The translations under genes were made by a program, and so were the position numbers. The notes below the pieces were generated by a model, which did not search any database, was not told the origin of the DNA, and saw only the letters and a program-made list of their open reading frames with translations. A stretch of 64,000 nt of DNA, taken from Anniella stebbinsi (lineage: Eukaryota > Chordata > Lepidosauria > Squamata > Anniellidae). This document shows positions 11,490 to 22,942 of the stretch, in pieces. The first letter of the stretch is position 1, and each line of letters starts with the position of its first letter. The DNA lies in contig JARDYH010000003.1 in the NCBI GenBank assembly GCA_029215795.1, forward strand, positions 98,922,609-98,986,608. Direction: 5' to 3'.

Positions 11490-12960
11490 ACTTATTTATT
11501 TATTTATTTATTGCATTTTTATACCGCCCAATAGCCGAAGCTCTCTGGGCGGTTCACAAAAATTAAAACCATGAAATCATTTTAAAATATATAAAACAAG
11601 GCACAATCTAAAAACACAGAATAACATACAATATAAAAACACAACCAGAATAAAACCAAGCAGCAGGAATTAATACAGATTAAAATACAAATTTAAAACA
11701 ACAAGGATTAAAATTGAGTTAATTTAACTGTTAAAATACTGGGAGAATAAAAAGGTCTTCACCTGGCGACGAAAAGAGTACAAAGTAGGCACCAGGCAAA
11801 CCTCTCTGGGGAGCTCATTCCACAGCCGGGGTGCCACAGCAGAGAAAGCCCTCCTCGTAGTGGCCACCTGCCTCACTTCCTTTGGCAGGGGCTCACGGAG
11901 AAGGACCCCTGTAGATGATCTTAGGGTCTGGGCAGGTACATATGGGAGGAGGCGTTCCTTTAGATAACCTGGCCCCAAGCCGTTTAGTGCTTTAAATGTT
12001 AGTACAGCACTTTGAATTGGGCCCGGACCTGGATCGGCAGCCAGTGAAGTTGGAAAAGGACTGGCGTAATATGGTCTCGTTGGCCAGTCCCCGTTAACAA
12101 TCTGGCTGCCCTGTTTTGTACCAGCTGAAGTTTCCAGACCGTTTTCAAAGGCAGCCCCACGTATAACGCATTGCAGTAATCCAAACGAGAGGTTATGAGA
12201 GCATGGATAACTGTAGCTAGGCTATCTCTGTCCAGATAAGGGCGCAGTTGGTATATCAGCCTAAGCTGGTAAAAGGTGCTCTTTGCCACCGAGTTCACCT
12301 GTGCCTCAAGCGACAGTTCTGGATCCAAGAGCACCCCCAAACTACGGACCCGATCCTTTAGGGGGAGTGCAACCCCCTCCAGAACAGGGTGAACATCACC
12401 TCGCCGGACAGACGAACCACCCACTAACAGTACCTCCGTCTTGTCTGGATTGAGTCTCAGTTTGTTAGCCCTCATCCAGTCCATTACCGTGCTCAGGCAC
12501 TGATTCAGAACAGCCACTGCCTCACCTGGGTTTGTTGAAAAGGAGAGGTAGAGCTGGGTGTCATCCGCATATTGGTGACATCTCAGCCCACATCTCCAGA
12601 TAACCTCTCCCAGCGGCTTCATGTATATGTTAAACAGCATAGGGGATAAAATAGAGCCCTGTGGAACCCCATGGCTTAAATGCCACGGCACAGAGCAATA
12701 ATCCCCCAGCACCACCTTCTGAAAACGGTCATCTAAGTAGGAGCGGAACCACTGCAGCGCAGTGCCTCCAACTCCCAGCCCAGACAACCTATCCAGAAGA
12801 CTTCTCCTCATGATTGGGACCCTGAAGCCTTGTAGCAGCTGATGGAGGCAGAGCTTAGCTATACCTGGTTGTTCAGGGTGGTATCTGGTGGTTGCATGGA
12901 GATAATAGAAAACAGCTCTCATTGAGCCAAACATAAAATAGTTTGGCTTCTTTCTGTCTC
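11490..12960 (-). mobile_element. L2-like LINE, 3' half with reverse transcriptase
   Basis: The most complete LINE in the window. Reading the minus strand, 12982-11999 encodes reverse-transcriptase blocks: SHGVPQGSILSPMLFNIY, then the catalytic QYADDTQLYLSF, then DWMRANKLRLNPDKTEVLL and the C-terminal HWLPIQVRAQFKVL. A small frame break at about 12000 separates this from 11978-11724, which holds GPGYLKERLLPYVP and FSAVAPRLWNELPREV, the usual end of these proteins. The 3' UTR ends near 11490 with GAACCGCCCAGAGAGCTTCG read in reverse, followed by an AAAT tandem tail. The 5' half (endonuclease, ORF1) is missing. The break and the truncation make it dead. Confidence 0.93.
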
Positions 12961-13483
12961 TCTTTCTCTCCCCCCCCCCCACCGCCCCATATTCTACAAT
13001 TTTACACCTACTCCTGGGGAGCAGTCAGATCCGCAGACCTGGAAGCCCAGGATTTGGGGTTGAGGATGGACAGGGCAAGAGGACAAACAGCTGCAATTGC
13101 ATGAGGCTTCCATTTTATACATAAAAACAAGTAAAAAAGCCAGAACCTCTCTACCATGGAAGAGTAGGAAATAGGAACGAAGAGTTCTCCTAAGTGTGGT
13201 AGGAGAATTTTAGACAATGTGGGTTTCATTTCCAACCATCAAAAACAGATATGTAGTACTTACCTTAGCTTTAGGTGAAAATATTAGATTGCTGCCCTTT
13301 CTGCTTGATTTTATTGATGCCCAAGGTAAGAAAAAAAAATGCCACTGTATCACCCTGTTTAGCAGCTCTCTTTTGACCTTTGCTCAGCCTTCTTTTCTTC
13401 TCGCTTCCCAACCAGGTCCCTCACCTCTGCCCCCCTCCTGCAGTTCCAGCAATGGAAGAGTTCCTGCAAGATGGGATTGGGCA

Positions 13484-13572
13484 TGTTTATTTGTTTGTTT
13501 GTTTGTTTGTTTATTTATTGCAATTTTATACTGCCCTACAGCCAAAACTATATGTTGGTTACATGCTGGCTT
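13484..13572 (-). mobile_element. L2-like LINE 3' tail
   Basis: A TTTG/TTTA tandem run, then ATTTTATACTGCCCTACAGCC, matches the reversed tail of the LINE at 11.5 kb. The protein-coding part is absent. Confidence 0.72.
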
Positions 13573-14554
13573 TTTAGAGTAATTTGTCTAGGGTGGTGCT
13601 ATTTTGTCTAGGGTAGTGGCTCTCTGGAGGAATTATCCTAGGAAATTAGTGCATGTCAAGGTATTTGTGTGGGGAGGTATGAGGGAGAAGAAACCTAAAT
13701 TTGTCACGCTAGGTCTGTGCTCCAAATTTCATAGCTGAAGTGGAAAGACAGAGAAGGAAATTAAACTTACTAGATCTTAGCCTAGAACTGGGTTTTAAAC
13801 TCCCTGTCTTTAGACAACCCTTTCCACTTTGCCTTGTTCACTGAGAAGCTCCTACATATGTGCCCGTCCAATCTTCAGCTCATTACAGAGTATTCCGAGG
13901 CCTTGAGGATGCCACTTGAAACTAGCGGTCTTTCCGAGAGCCTCGTCTGCCATTACAACTTCCAAGGGATCCCCAGAAGCCCGCTGGAAAATGTCTACCC
14001 TAATTGCCGACTACACCTCACACTAATTGAGTCGTATAGAATTGAGGTGTGGGGTTCCCCCCCCCAATATAAGTGCATGTGCCCTTCAGATGTGGAGGGT
14101 TAAATATTTCACCCTACCACCATTTTCCCTTAAAATCCCTGCCCAGGGATGGGGGTGGGGCGGGGAACTAAAAAGAAAAGGGGGAATTCTCCATGGATGC
14201 CAATGAAGACTTTGGGGGTTTTTTTACCTCTGGAGGTGGGAAGGCTCTCAAATACATTCTGACAGTAATAGATTCATTAAACAAAAAACATACGGTTTAC
14301 AAAGACAATGTTAAGGCTCTACAGTTTTCAACCAAGCACCAAAAAGCAGGGAAATTGGGAGTTAAGGCTCACAAGCCTTAATGCCACATCCTCCCTGAGG
14401 AGGCAGAAAGTGCAAGTGAAATTCTCATTTTCCCAAAGCAGATAAACCATGAGGACAGGATGGAGAATATGATATGCAGAGGTGACTATGGGGTTGTGGA
14501 AAACTCAGGACGAACAACTTAGAGCCACCTACTTCTCTTTTTTTTTGTTTAGAG
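13573..14554. other. intergenic, no gene seen
   Basis: No supported exon and no recognised repeat. Short open frames only. Confidence 0.4.
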
Positions 14555-14648
14555 CAGCCCTTCCCCAACCTGGTGCCCTCCAAAGTTGCTGGACTACAAT
14601 TCCCATCATTGCAAGTCAGTGTGCCCCATGGTCAGGAATGCTGGGACT
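14555..14648. mobile_element. inverted-repeat MITE (CAGCCTTCCCC type), partial
   Basis: CAGCCCTTCCCCAACCTGGT through ACTACAATTCCCATCATTGC to GGTCAGGAATGCTGGGA is the left and central part of the 9788-type element. The right end is missing. Confidence 0.8.
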
Positions 14649-15324
14649 TCTTAACCCTTTTTAAAGATATAAACAAATGTATATCACAAACAATAAACTT
14701 TGCAATATATTTACAACCACAAAGAGTAGAATATCACAGTGGCCATTTTCTCTCTAGCTGATACGGGGGGGGGGGGAGAGAGGGCTGTCCTGTATCTGTT
14801 AGAATGGGGCAAACAAATATTAATTAAAAATCAACAGAAGGGAATTTTTAAAATAGGAAAAGCATTCCACCAAATACAGTGAAGGAGGACAAAGACCCCA
14901 CCACTGGATTAATTAGTAAGTGTTTAATCCCTCCGAAAATCGTGAGCACTAATGGTCGCCAGTGGGAATTATCAGCTCATTTTCAGGGACAGAGGCTTTC
15001 CCCCCTTTTCTACTTTAAACTCCCCTCCTTCCCTCAATCTTTCACCAATCTTCTTGAAATTTCCAGGTTATGTAAAACCAACATTTCTTTCTGACACATG
15101 TACATTTCAGGAAGATTGGTGAAACATTTTCGAGTTTATGAATGTTAGAATGACCCTCCCCCCATTACCTCTTTAACATGGTGGAATATGTTTTTTACTG
15201 AGTGACCTTAACAAGAGACTCACGACTGTGAGTCTCTTAATAATGGAACATAGGTTCTAAATCGTGGGGGTGGGGGTAGTCTAGACATGCAGCCCAGGCT
15301 CCCCTCTTCAGACCTTTACTCAAT

Positions 15325-15549
15325 GGCTGAATTTGGATGACACAATAAGCAACTGGTGTGGGGAAACAATCGTCAGTTGTATTGACTATCGTGTCGTCCG
15401 AATGCTGCCATAGTCAACTCGGCGCTGATCCTAATCCACATCACAGTGGATTATTTATTACCATGTTGTGTGGGGAGTAACCCCTAGATGAACAACTGTA
15501 AAGTTGATTATTACCCCACCATTGACTAATGTGTTGTCCGAATTCAGCC
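15325..15549. mobile_element. 225-bp MITE with AAT target duplication
   Basis: Left end GGCTGAATTTGGATGACACA, right end TGTGTTGTCCGAATTCAGCC: inverted repeats of about 20 bp with few mismatches. The flanks are AAT at 15322-15324 and 15550-15552. The interior also contains smaller inverted motifs (GTGTCGTCCGAAT). A 3-bp duplication again suggests a PIF/Harbinger-like mobiliser. This is a different family from the 355-bp element. Confidence 0.82.
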
Positions 15550-15837
15550 AATGTTGGGGCTGGGCAGGCTGGTGTGAGGCTCACTGTGGCCATGCTCAAT
15601 TCACCCATGGAATTCTGATCGACTGGAGGAAAATGCCCAAATAAGACTCCATTGTGCTCTAGAATAGATACGTTGTATATCTATGTACAAATTGCTATTT
15701 TCCCTTTTGAGAGACATGGAAGAAGGGGGTGACAGTCCTTTCCCATTTGTCTCTCCTGTGTATTTTAAAGAGAAGTGTACGGATTTACTCGTGTGCTCTC
15801 CACATGTGGTGCAAAGTACACACGTGTCTGTATTACA

Positions 15838-16157
15838 TAGGCTGACCATATGAAAAGGAGGACAGGGCTCATGTAACTTTAACAGTTGTAGAGAAAAAGG
15901 AATTTCAGCCAGTGTCATTTGTATGCAATTAGTTCCTGGTGATATTCCCTCTTCATCACAACAGTTAAAGGTGCATGCACTATACTAGAGTGACCATATA
16001 CAAAAGAAAGCAGGGCCCCTGAAACTTTAACAGTTGTGATGAAGAGGGAATTTCACCAGGAACTAATTGCATACAAATGACATTGGCTGAAATTCCCTTT
16101 TCTCTACAACCGTTAAAGTTACATGAGCCCTGACCTGCTTTTCATATGGTCAGCCTA
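15838..16157. mobile_element. 320-bp foldback hAT-like MITE
   Basis: Nearly a complete palindrome: TAGGCTGACCATATGAAAAG at the left, CTTTTCATATGGTCAGCCTA at the right, with arms of about 150 bp. The flanks GTATTACA (15830-15837) and GTATTAAA (16158-16165) look like an 8-bp duplication with one later mutation, as for hAT elements. Each arm contains TTTAACAGTTGT and GGGAATTTCA blocks found singly in the half-length copies at 24.5, 32.7 and 63.0 kb. Confidence 0.9.
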
Positions 16158-16167
16158 GTATTAAAGC

Positions 16168-16934
16168 TAGGCTGACCAGATTTTAAAAGTCAAAATCCTG
16201 GTCCCACCCCCGCCCCCCCCACCCAAAACAACCCCCCCACACACACCAAGCCACCCCCCCCCCAAAAAAACCCAGCCTGGACCTACCGCCGGGTTCCTCC
16301 GCCGCCCGTGCGGGGTCCTTCGTCGCCGCCTGCGCGGCCATGCCAGGTCCTCCGTTGTCCGCGTAGCCACGCGGGGTCCTCCGTTGCCACCCGCGCGGAA
16401 GAGGCGGGAGAGGGCCGGATCTGGAAGTGACATAACAGGCCCTCTCCTGTCTCTTCCGCGCGGCCTCTGGCCTTTCTGGGGCTCGTCGCGATGGCGACGA
16501 GCCTCGAGGAGCCCGGACGCCTGCGCGGAAGAGGCGGGCGCGGGCGTCCGGGCTCCTCAGGGCTCATCGCCATCGCGATTGAGCCCCAAGGAGGCCAGAG
16601 GCCGCGCAGAAGAGGCAGGAGAGGGCCGGTTACGTCACTTCCGGATCCGGCCCTCTCCCGCCTCTTCCGCGTGGCCTCTGGCCTTACGAGCCCGGCAGCG
16701 GTGGCGAAGGCGGCGGAGGAGCCCGGGAAGCGGCCGCCCCAGCAGGTAAGTGCCCCCCTTCGTGCTTACCTGCAGGGGCGTCCGCTTCCCAGGCTCCTCC
16801 ACCGCCACCGGGTCTCGCTGCCACCGCCGCGTGACCCCCGCCACCCCGGTTTTCCCCCGCCTCCCCCGGTTGGCCCAGTTGGCCCCTGGATTCCCAGTTA
16901 GGACCGGGAAATCCCTAGCCACCTGGTCAGCCTA
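16168..16934. mobile_element. GC-rich hAT-like element (767 bp)
   Basis: Termini TAGGCTGACCAG and CTGGTCAGCCTA, flanked by a perfect 8-bp duplication ATTAAAGC (16160-16167 and 16935-16942). That target overlaps the right duplication of the foldback element next door. The interior is CpG-dense with inverted blocks of CGCGGAAGAGGC and CCTCTGGCC type. It contains TACGTCACTTCCGG near 16632, an ATF/CRE-like word next to an ETS-like word. Splice-donor consensus CAGGTAAGT occurs on the plus strand (GT at 16746) and in reverse at 16768. Long Arg/Pro-rich open frames are compositional, not genes. Confidence 0.93.
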
Positions 16935-16942
16935 ATTAAAGC

Positions 16943-17759
16943 TTGCCTTAAGTACCCCCTATGGGGAAAAAAAGTCATAGTGAAGTATAGATTTTTTGGG
17001 TGGCACAATAGCCCAAACTACCTAACGGCTGTTTCCTCACCAATTGTTTGCAACGCTGATAACCCATTTTGCCATTTTGGTTTTCCAGTGCTCTGCTGCA
17101 GCGCAGTAAGATAGAGGGAGTTGCCTGGTTACCTAGGCAACATAGTGGCTATCGTCTGGTACTATACTGCAAGGCTGCAGGACTTACTTTCTCCTACTCT
17201 GGAGGAGAGGAGTGATTTGGATTGCTTGCCAAGCCCCTTAATTTTATCAGATTCCCTGCCCCCCCCCCCCCGGTCTGACATAAGTGGCAGGGTTAAATTT
17301 ATGAAAGTCTTTCTTGTCAGACAGCGAAGTGATTATTTCAGGGTCAAAACAGACATTCATTGAAATACGTATCTAGCAGCTATGCCTTTTTTCATTTTTA
17401 CTCTGGAGTAGGCAAAGGGGGACTGATCTTGATCAGGATCCTAGTGGAAGGGCTGGGGGGGGGGTCTTTCAAGATCCAGAATGGGGGCCCTGCACCTACT
17501 CTGGAGGGTTTTTTTAAAAAAAAATGTAGCTGCAATGGATTTAATGTATGGATTTAAAGTAATGTCTGTATTGGTCCTGCATGCTCTGAAAAGGGGAGGA
17601 ATGGGGAGTAGCTTTTCCTGGATTTTTCAAAGCAGTGAAATAATTAGGATGAGAGGTGAGGTGCAAGCATGTTTTTGTATGAGAAGCCTGTGCACTGGAA
17701 TGGAGGCAGATATGAGGAAAATAAGAAAGAGTTCTCAGAGCAAATTTATTAAGCCGTAA
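16943..17759. other. intergenic, no gene seen
   Basis: No family match in any frame. Contains poly-C and poly-G tracts near 17262 and 17455. Confidence 0.4.
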
Positions 17760-17873
17760 GCAAGCCTTTCCCAACCTAGTACCGTCCAGATGTTTTTGAC
17801 TTCAGCTTGCTTCAGCCTCAGCCATCATGACCTATGGTTAGGAATGCTGGGAGTTGTAGTCCAAACCATATGG
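17760..17873. mobile_element. inverted-repeat MITE (CAGCCTTCCCC type)
   Basis: GCAAGCCTTTCCCAACCTAG at the left, GAATGCTGGGAGTTGTAGTC at the right; the outermost right end is missing. Confidence 0.78.
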
Positions 17874-17877
17874 GTGT

Positions 17878-17965
17878 TTGATATTTTAACTGTTTTTATT
17901 GTAAACTGCTTTGAAAGCCATATGCTCAAAGTGGACTATAAATTTAAATATAAGATAAAGCCCAA
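17878..17965 (+). mobile_element. LINE 3' tail fragment
   Basis: TTGTAAACTGCTTTGAAAGC then GTGGACTATAAATTTAAATA resembles an L2-like 3' UTR end in which TATAAAT precedes the tail. Confidence 0.55.
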
Positions 17966-19416
17966 TCATATAGAGGTAAGATACTCACTACATTTTTTTT
18001 TTAAAAAAACTGTTTTTAATCACTGTGTGTCAGTGCTGAGAGCCTATATTTATACTTTCTCATTGCAAGTTTTTAAAGATGAGCATTCTTTGCTGGTGCC
18101 TCACAGACAGACAAACAGACAGACAGGGAGACATTTGCAACATGGCAATCTTAAGCTTGATCTCTGGAGACCATTGGTATTATTAATGGCAACAGGGTAA
18201 TAAATGTACAGGAGGCACAGATGGTTCATCCTTGAAAACAATATAAGGGGAATATTTTCCTGGAAGAAAAAGAACAGAATGAGCCAAGAAATAAATGTCA
18301 TCTTCAAATGTGTGTATTGATGTTGTTATGTTCACTTCATGCACTTAAGATTATATCCGTATAGCTGTTGGGATTTTGCATGGTAGAGGAGGCTGTGATA
18401 ATGAGGTATTGGAAGATTCATCACAGCCAAACCAGATGTTACTTTAATACCGTGGTTAGTAACTACATTTAAATAAATAAATAAATAAATACGAGTGGCT
18501 CTTATCAAGACCAGAGTATGAGAGGGAGTTTAACTGTTTGCTCCCCAGCAGTGGTAAACTTTGAAGTGCAGGCACTCATGATGACAATCCCCATAACTAC
18601 GCCCCCAAGCAGAGTCCAAAAATGCATGCAGGTGTGTTGATCTATATATGTGCATATACAAAAAATACACATACCCCTCTCCCAAAGAGCATCAGCAGAT
18701 AGCATAGCGCCCAGTTTATTAGGATCATGGCATTGGTGCAAGTAATTAGTTTTCGGCCCTGGACTTAATGGTTTTAAACATGCACAACATATGGTTAATG
18801 GTTTTAAACATGCACACACAGCCTTTGGTCTAAAGTTAATCATTCCCTCCTCTCCTCCACTGGCAGTCTATACTTTACAGTTGCTTAAACTTATTTAAAT
18901 CATAGCACTATCATGACTACAACAATAAAATGGAGTTTGCTCCTGCTGCCCTGATGCTAAACACATCTACTTAGGAATAAGCATAGTAAAGGATAATATA
19001 TTTTTCCAGTAAAAGTAAACAAATGAACATCTGTAATTATGGCAGCTTTGTATACACATGCTGGATTGGAAGAGAGAATATAAACTTTGTCAGAGGGAAC
19101 TGAGATGTGAAACCTGTTTCTGAACATTGCCCTACTGCATTCTGCATAAGGCAAATCAGCTAGTCTCTATGCAGAAGAATAAACGGATGCAAATCTGGCA
19201 TCAGGAATGGCAGTGTTCAGAAACCAGAGAGGGAACATTTCAACCTCCTGACCTTAAGGTGTCCATTCCTGAACAAAGGAATTTCAAAAACAAATTGCTG
19301 AAAACAATTCATCAAAAGGATTCGACTTTATTTTGGTTTGAATAAATGCAACCTTTTTAATCAGGCTACAATTTTCCCTGACAACACGGTTTGCATTCTT
19401 CCCCACCCAGACCAGC
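17966..19416. other. intergenic, no gene seen
   Basis: Contains a short CAGA-type tandem near 18103-18128 and an (AAAT)n run near 18472-18491. No exon or transposon is recognised. Confidence 0.4.
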
Positions 19417-20037
19417 TAGGGTTGCCATATTCTGAATCCTCAAAGCCGGGACAATTTTTAAAATGTATATATTTATTTATTTATTTTTTCTGGAAGCAAA
19501 ATAAAAAGGAATAGTGTGGGTGGAAGGGAATTAGAAGAGAAAAGGGCAGGAGGAGAGAATTGAGGGGGAGGAGAATGCGCTATGGGGTCTAATCTGCAAC
19601 TGAAAGGATTACCTGGAAGGGAAAACACAAACTGCACAATAGCAGCGGCTGGTCAGGAGACTTTTTCTTTTATTGTTTGACTAAATCACTGGGCTCTCCC
19701 AGGCTCAGCAGCAACAGCCCTATTGCAGAAAGGCAGGGCCACAGCCTGAGGACAGCAAGCACGCTTTTTTCTGCTGCTCCTCCTCCTCCTCTGCACAGGC
19801 GCAATAACACAGGTCACAGAGAGTGACTCAGTTGAGCCTGTGCAGGAGCGGCAGTGCTCTGAAAAAGGTGTGCATGCTTTTTTCTCTTCTGCTGCATCTA
19901 TGCTGCTCAAGGTGCCATTTTAGAAATTAGCCAGCCAGACTGGCTAATTTCAGGATTCTTGCCCAGCCGGTCGGGACATTTCAGAATCACCTGGAAATCA
20001 GGACATTCCTGGTTTTCTGGGATGTATGGCAACCCTA
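19417..20037. mobile_element. hAT-like MITE (~620 bp)
   Basis: Termini TAGGGTTGCCATATTCTGAA and TGTATGGCAACCCTA are inverted. A second internal pair (CCGGGACAATTTT against GGTCGGGACATTTC) lies inside them. Flanks AGACCAGC and CGCCCAGC agree at 6 of 8 bases, so an old 8-bp duplication is plausible but not proven. There is no coding capacity for a transposase. Confidence 0.78.
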
Positions 20038-20069
20038 CGCCCAGCATGGGCATTTAAATCTATCAATTT

Positions 20070-20165
20070 GAGGTTAACACTTCAGGTGGACAGTGTCCAT
20101 GAAAGCGTATGCCAAAAATAAACTTGTTCATTTTAAAGGTGACAGAAGATTCTTTGGTTTTTAAT
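20070..20165 (+). repeat. interspersed repeat, two copies in window
   Basis: TCCATGAAAGCGTATGCCA, then AAACTTGTTCATTTTAAAGG and AGAAGATTCTTTGGTTTTT. A related piece lies in reverse at 53475-53570. I recognise the pattern as a widespread amniote repeat but cannot name its class. Confidence 0.5.
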
Positions 20166-21659
20166 TAAGCAGTAGAATTTGCATTAGAAAATGTTACTGT
20201 AAGAAACTACAGTTAGGCACAGGCACAGCCTTGATTTACCAAGATTTAGAAGGCAGTACACCATGTGTAAGTATAGGAGACTCTGGCTGCAACATCAAGG
20301 TCACAGTGTTCAGAGAACCAATTAACATTCTGCAAGGTAGGCAACTTAAAGAGCAATTTACACAGCATTGAGGTGAGCCGGGAATTTCCACTGTTCTTTT
20401 CTTAGTTTTTAGTAGATGAACATTCCTTGATCTTATATATCAGTTTAAGAGTATCCTCACATCGAACAGAGTTTCTGAAGCATTAAATCAGAGGTGGAGA
20501 ACTGTTTTGGATCCATGAACTGGCTCCCCCTGTATCTCTCCCCCTTCCCATGGGCTGGATGACGATGTCACCCAACCTGATGTCATCGGATCCCAGAGGT
20601 GAGCCAGGAGTCCATAGGGCGGAACCAAAGGAGACAGAGCTAAAGAGCAAGTCAGAGTTCAGGACCTAACGACAGCCAACGATACAGGAACACCTCAAAT
20701 CTCAAAAAGCTCTTGTTGCTCAACCAAGGCTCAACTGGAGCAGGAAGCCCTCTTATGCTACTTCCTGTCCCAGAGGAGCCAATGGCCAGCCTGAGGTTTC
20801 TTTACTGGAACATGCCACCTACCAATGCTCACCTCATAGGGCAGCTGTCCACCTGATAGTATTCTGGAGGAGGGCATGGTTGGCTGGAACCTTGAACAGG
20901 AGTGCTCCTGGTAGGGTGAGTGGATGCACTGCAACATTTTGTTGCAGGTCCCGCTTGTATTCCTGAAGAACACTGTTTTCCAAATGGAATTGCAATGGTT
21001 AGTTCTGACCACTAGGTGATGCTCCTGCAGCAAAACACACCTCTCTGCATGCGCTCAAATGGCAAATATTGAAAGAGGTAGGTAAGGAGAAGCTACTCCA
21101 GACTGCTAGTAAGGAGGTGACAGGTGTAACGGTTACCAGATGTAAAAGAGGGAAGGGGCAGAATTCCCTCTTATACAACTATTTTCTCCATCTGGCAACT
21201 GCAGAAGAGTGTTGACATGTTCTAAATGGCCAAATTATGGACAATTCAACCATTCACCATATGAGTGGGGAAACCCAAGTAAGACATCAAAGGGAAACTT
21301 CTGGGGTCAGTGACATTTTTCCCACATGCATGATCATGGCAATTACTGCCAATGCTCTCTGAGATGGCCTGGCTCACATATTACATTGTTTGTGCAAAAT
21401 GCACACCCAAGCATTGCCTATATACTGAGAAAAATGGTTATGCTCTGGATCAGCCATTAATTAGGCCCTGTGAGAGAAAATTTGGCAGCAGAGGAGGATG
21501 CAGCTGCTTCAGAATATTGCAGGGAATGAAGGGGACATGCATCCAGACAGTACTAGGATATTTTAGGAGTTCAACTTTCTTTCTTCTGCACAAGCTCCTG
21601 TTTAGCCTGCAGCCTCAGTCTGTGCTCATCTGGTTCGCTGGTTTAGGAATCACAGCTTA
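20166..21659. other. intergenic, no gene seen
   Basis: No supported gene or named repeat. A short piece near 20490-20570 (GGTGGAGAACTG...GGGCTGGATGACG) may be an old DNA-transposon remnant. Confidence 0.35.
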
Positions 21660-21885
21660 CAGGAATTCTATTTGACCAGGATAGTGAAATGGAACCTCCA
21701 TATTCTGAGGCAGAATGCCTCTGAGTACTGGAGCCTGCGAACAAACCAGGAAGGGTCACCACCTTCATCCCATACCTGGGAGCTTCCTTGGAGGCATCTG
21801 GCTGGTCACGGTTGGCAACAGAATGCTTTGCTCTAGGTGACAGTCTGATCCAGCAAGGGTGTTTCTGAGACAGATTTAACCTGCC
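21660..21885 (+). mobile_element. CR1-like LINE 3' end
   Basis: CATACCTGGGAGCTTCCTTG, GGCATCTGGCTGGTCACGG and CAGTCTGATCCAGCAAGGGT follow the order of the 3' UTR seen at 4780-4980. No tandem tail is left. Confidence 0.65.
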
Positions 21886-22541
21886 CTTATGACACATTGG
21901 AAACTTGGTCACATCTGGGAGAAAGGAAATCTTTTGACTGTCATTAGTAATTGGAAACTCCAATATGATAGAATGATGACATTCTATCATATTGTAGGCT
22001 GATTACCTCATTCAGTAGAGTGACCCAATAGATTACTAAAATCATATTAGATTGCTGATGTCTTTCATTCACTGGAGTCTAGTGCAACCCAGTAGTTGAG
22101 CTACACACACATTTATTTTTTAAACAAGGACTTTTAATCAATTGGCTGCTGCAGCAGTTGAGAAAAGCTATCCAGTTTACTGCATATATGTCTATCTGCC
22201 TACTGACCGAAGTCATGGCTATGTGCACAGTGCAATGAGCTCCTGACCCTCGAGGAATATGTTTGTTCCTTGGAGCCAAGTTCGCTGATCTGGTGAAACA
22301 GAGAAAGGCAGAGAGGTTTGTGGACAAGTTCTTTGGGGACATGATAGGGGTGTCCAAATCCCAATGTGACAGCTTCTTTGCTGTTACAAAGAATGAGGGT
22401 CTCAGGGAAGGAAGGCATCACTCCAAGCAAGAGAGAAATGATCTTTTAGGACAGACCCACTATTTGGGAAGCAAACCGATATCCTGCACTGAGGGCAGGT
22501 CTCCAGGGGGTGAGGAGCTTGTGGTAGTGGAAGATTAGATA

Positions 22542-22905
22542 GGTCCCCTCTACAAGCAGTCGCTTTGACGCCCGATTCCCCGATTATGCGAAATACCTTG
22601 CACGCACGTTTACGCCTAATACCTACACACATCTCTGTGTGCGGGCAGGGGTGGATGTTGCAGTGTGCGAAGCCAGCGAGCGCGGCGGTGGCGGTGGTGG
22701 CTGAGCGTGGCCTTCCTTCCCTCTTCCCTTCTCCCTCCTCCTCCTCGGGCTCTTGTAGAGGCAGCCTAAGGCACGCCAGATACGAACTCCCCCACTCTCT
22801 CTTGGCAGGGAAACAGGACCGGCTAATCCCCCAGTTGAACAAGCAAAAAGCAGGAGAGGACGGCAAGGGAAGGAAGGAAGGTGGATGGAAGTGACTCTTT
22901 AGGTC

Positions 22906-22942
<37 letters not shown>

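Noticed and set aside
11724..12982. A 327-residue frame as a host protein-coding gene
   Set aside because: It carries the reverse-transcriptase YADD motif and L2-type C-terminus, ends in a LINE tail and has a frame break.
16384..16901. Long Arg/Pro/Gly-rich open frames on both strands
   Set aside because: They lie wholly inside a GC-rich hAT-like element with palindromic blocks. Stop codons are rare there because of composition.
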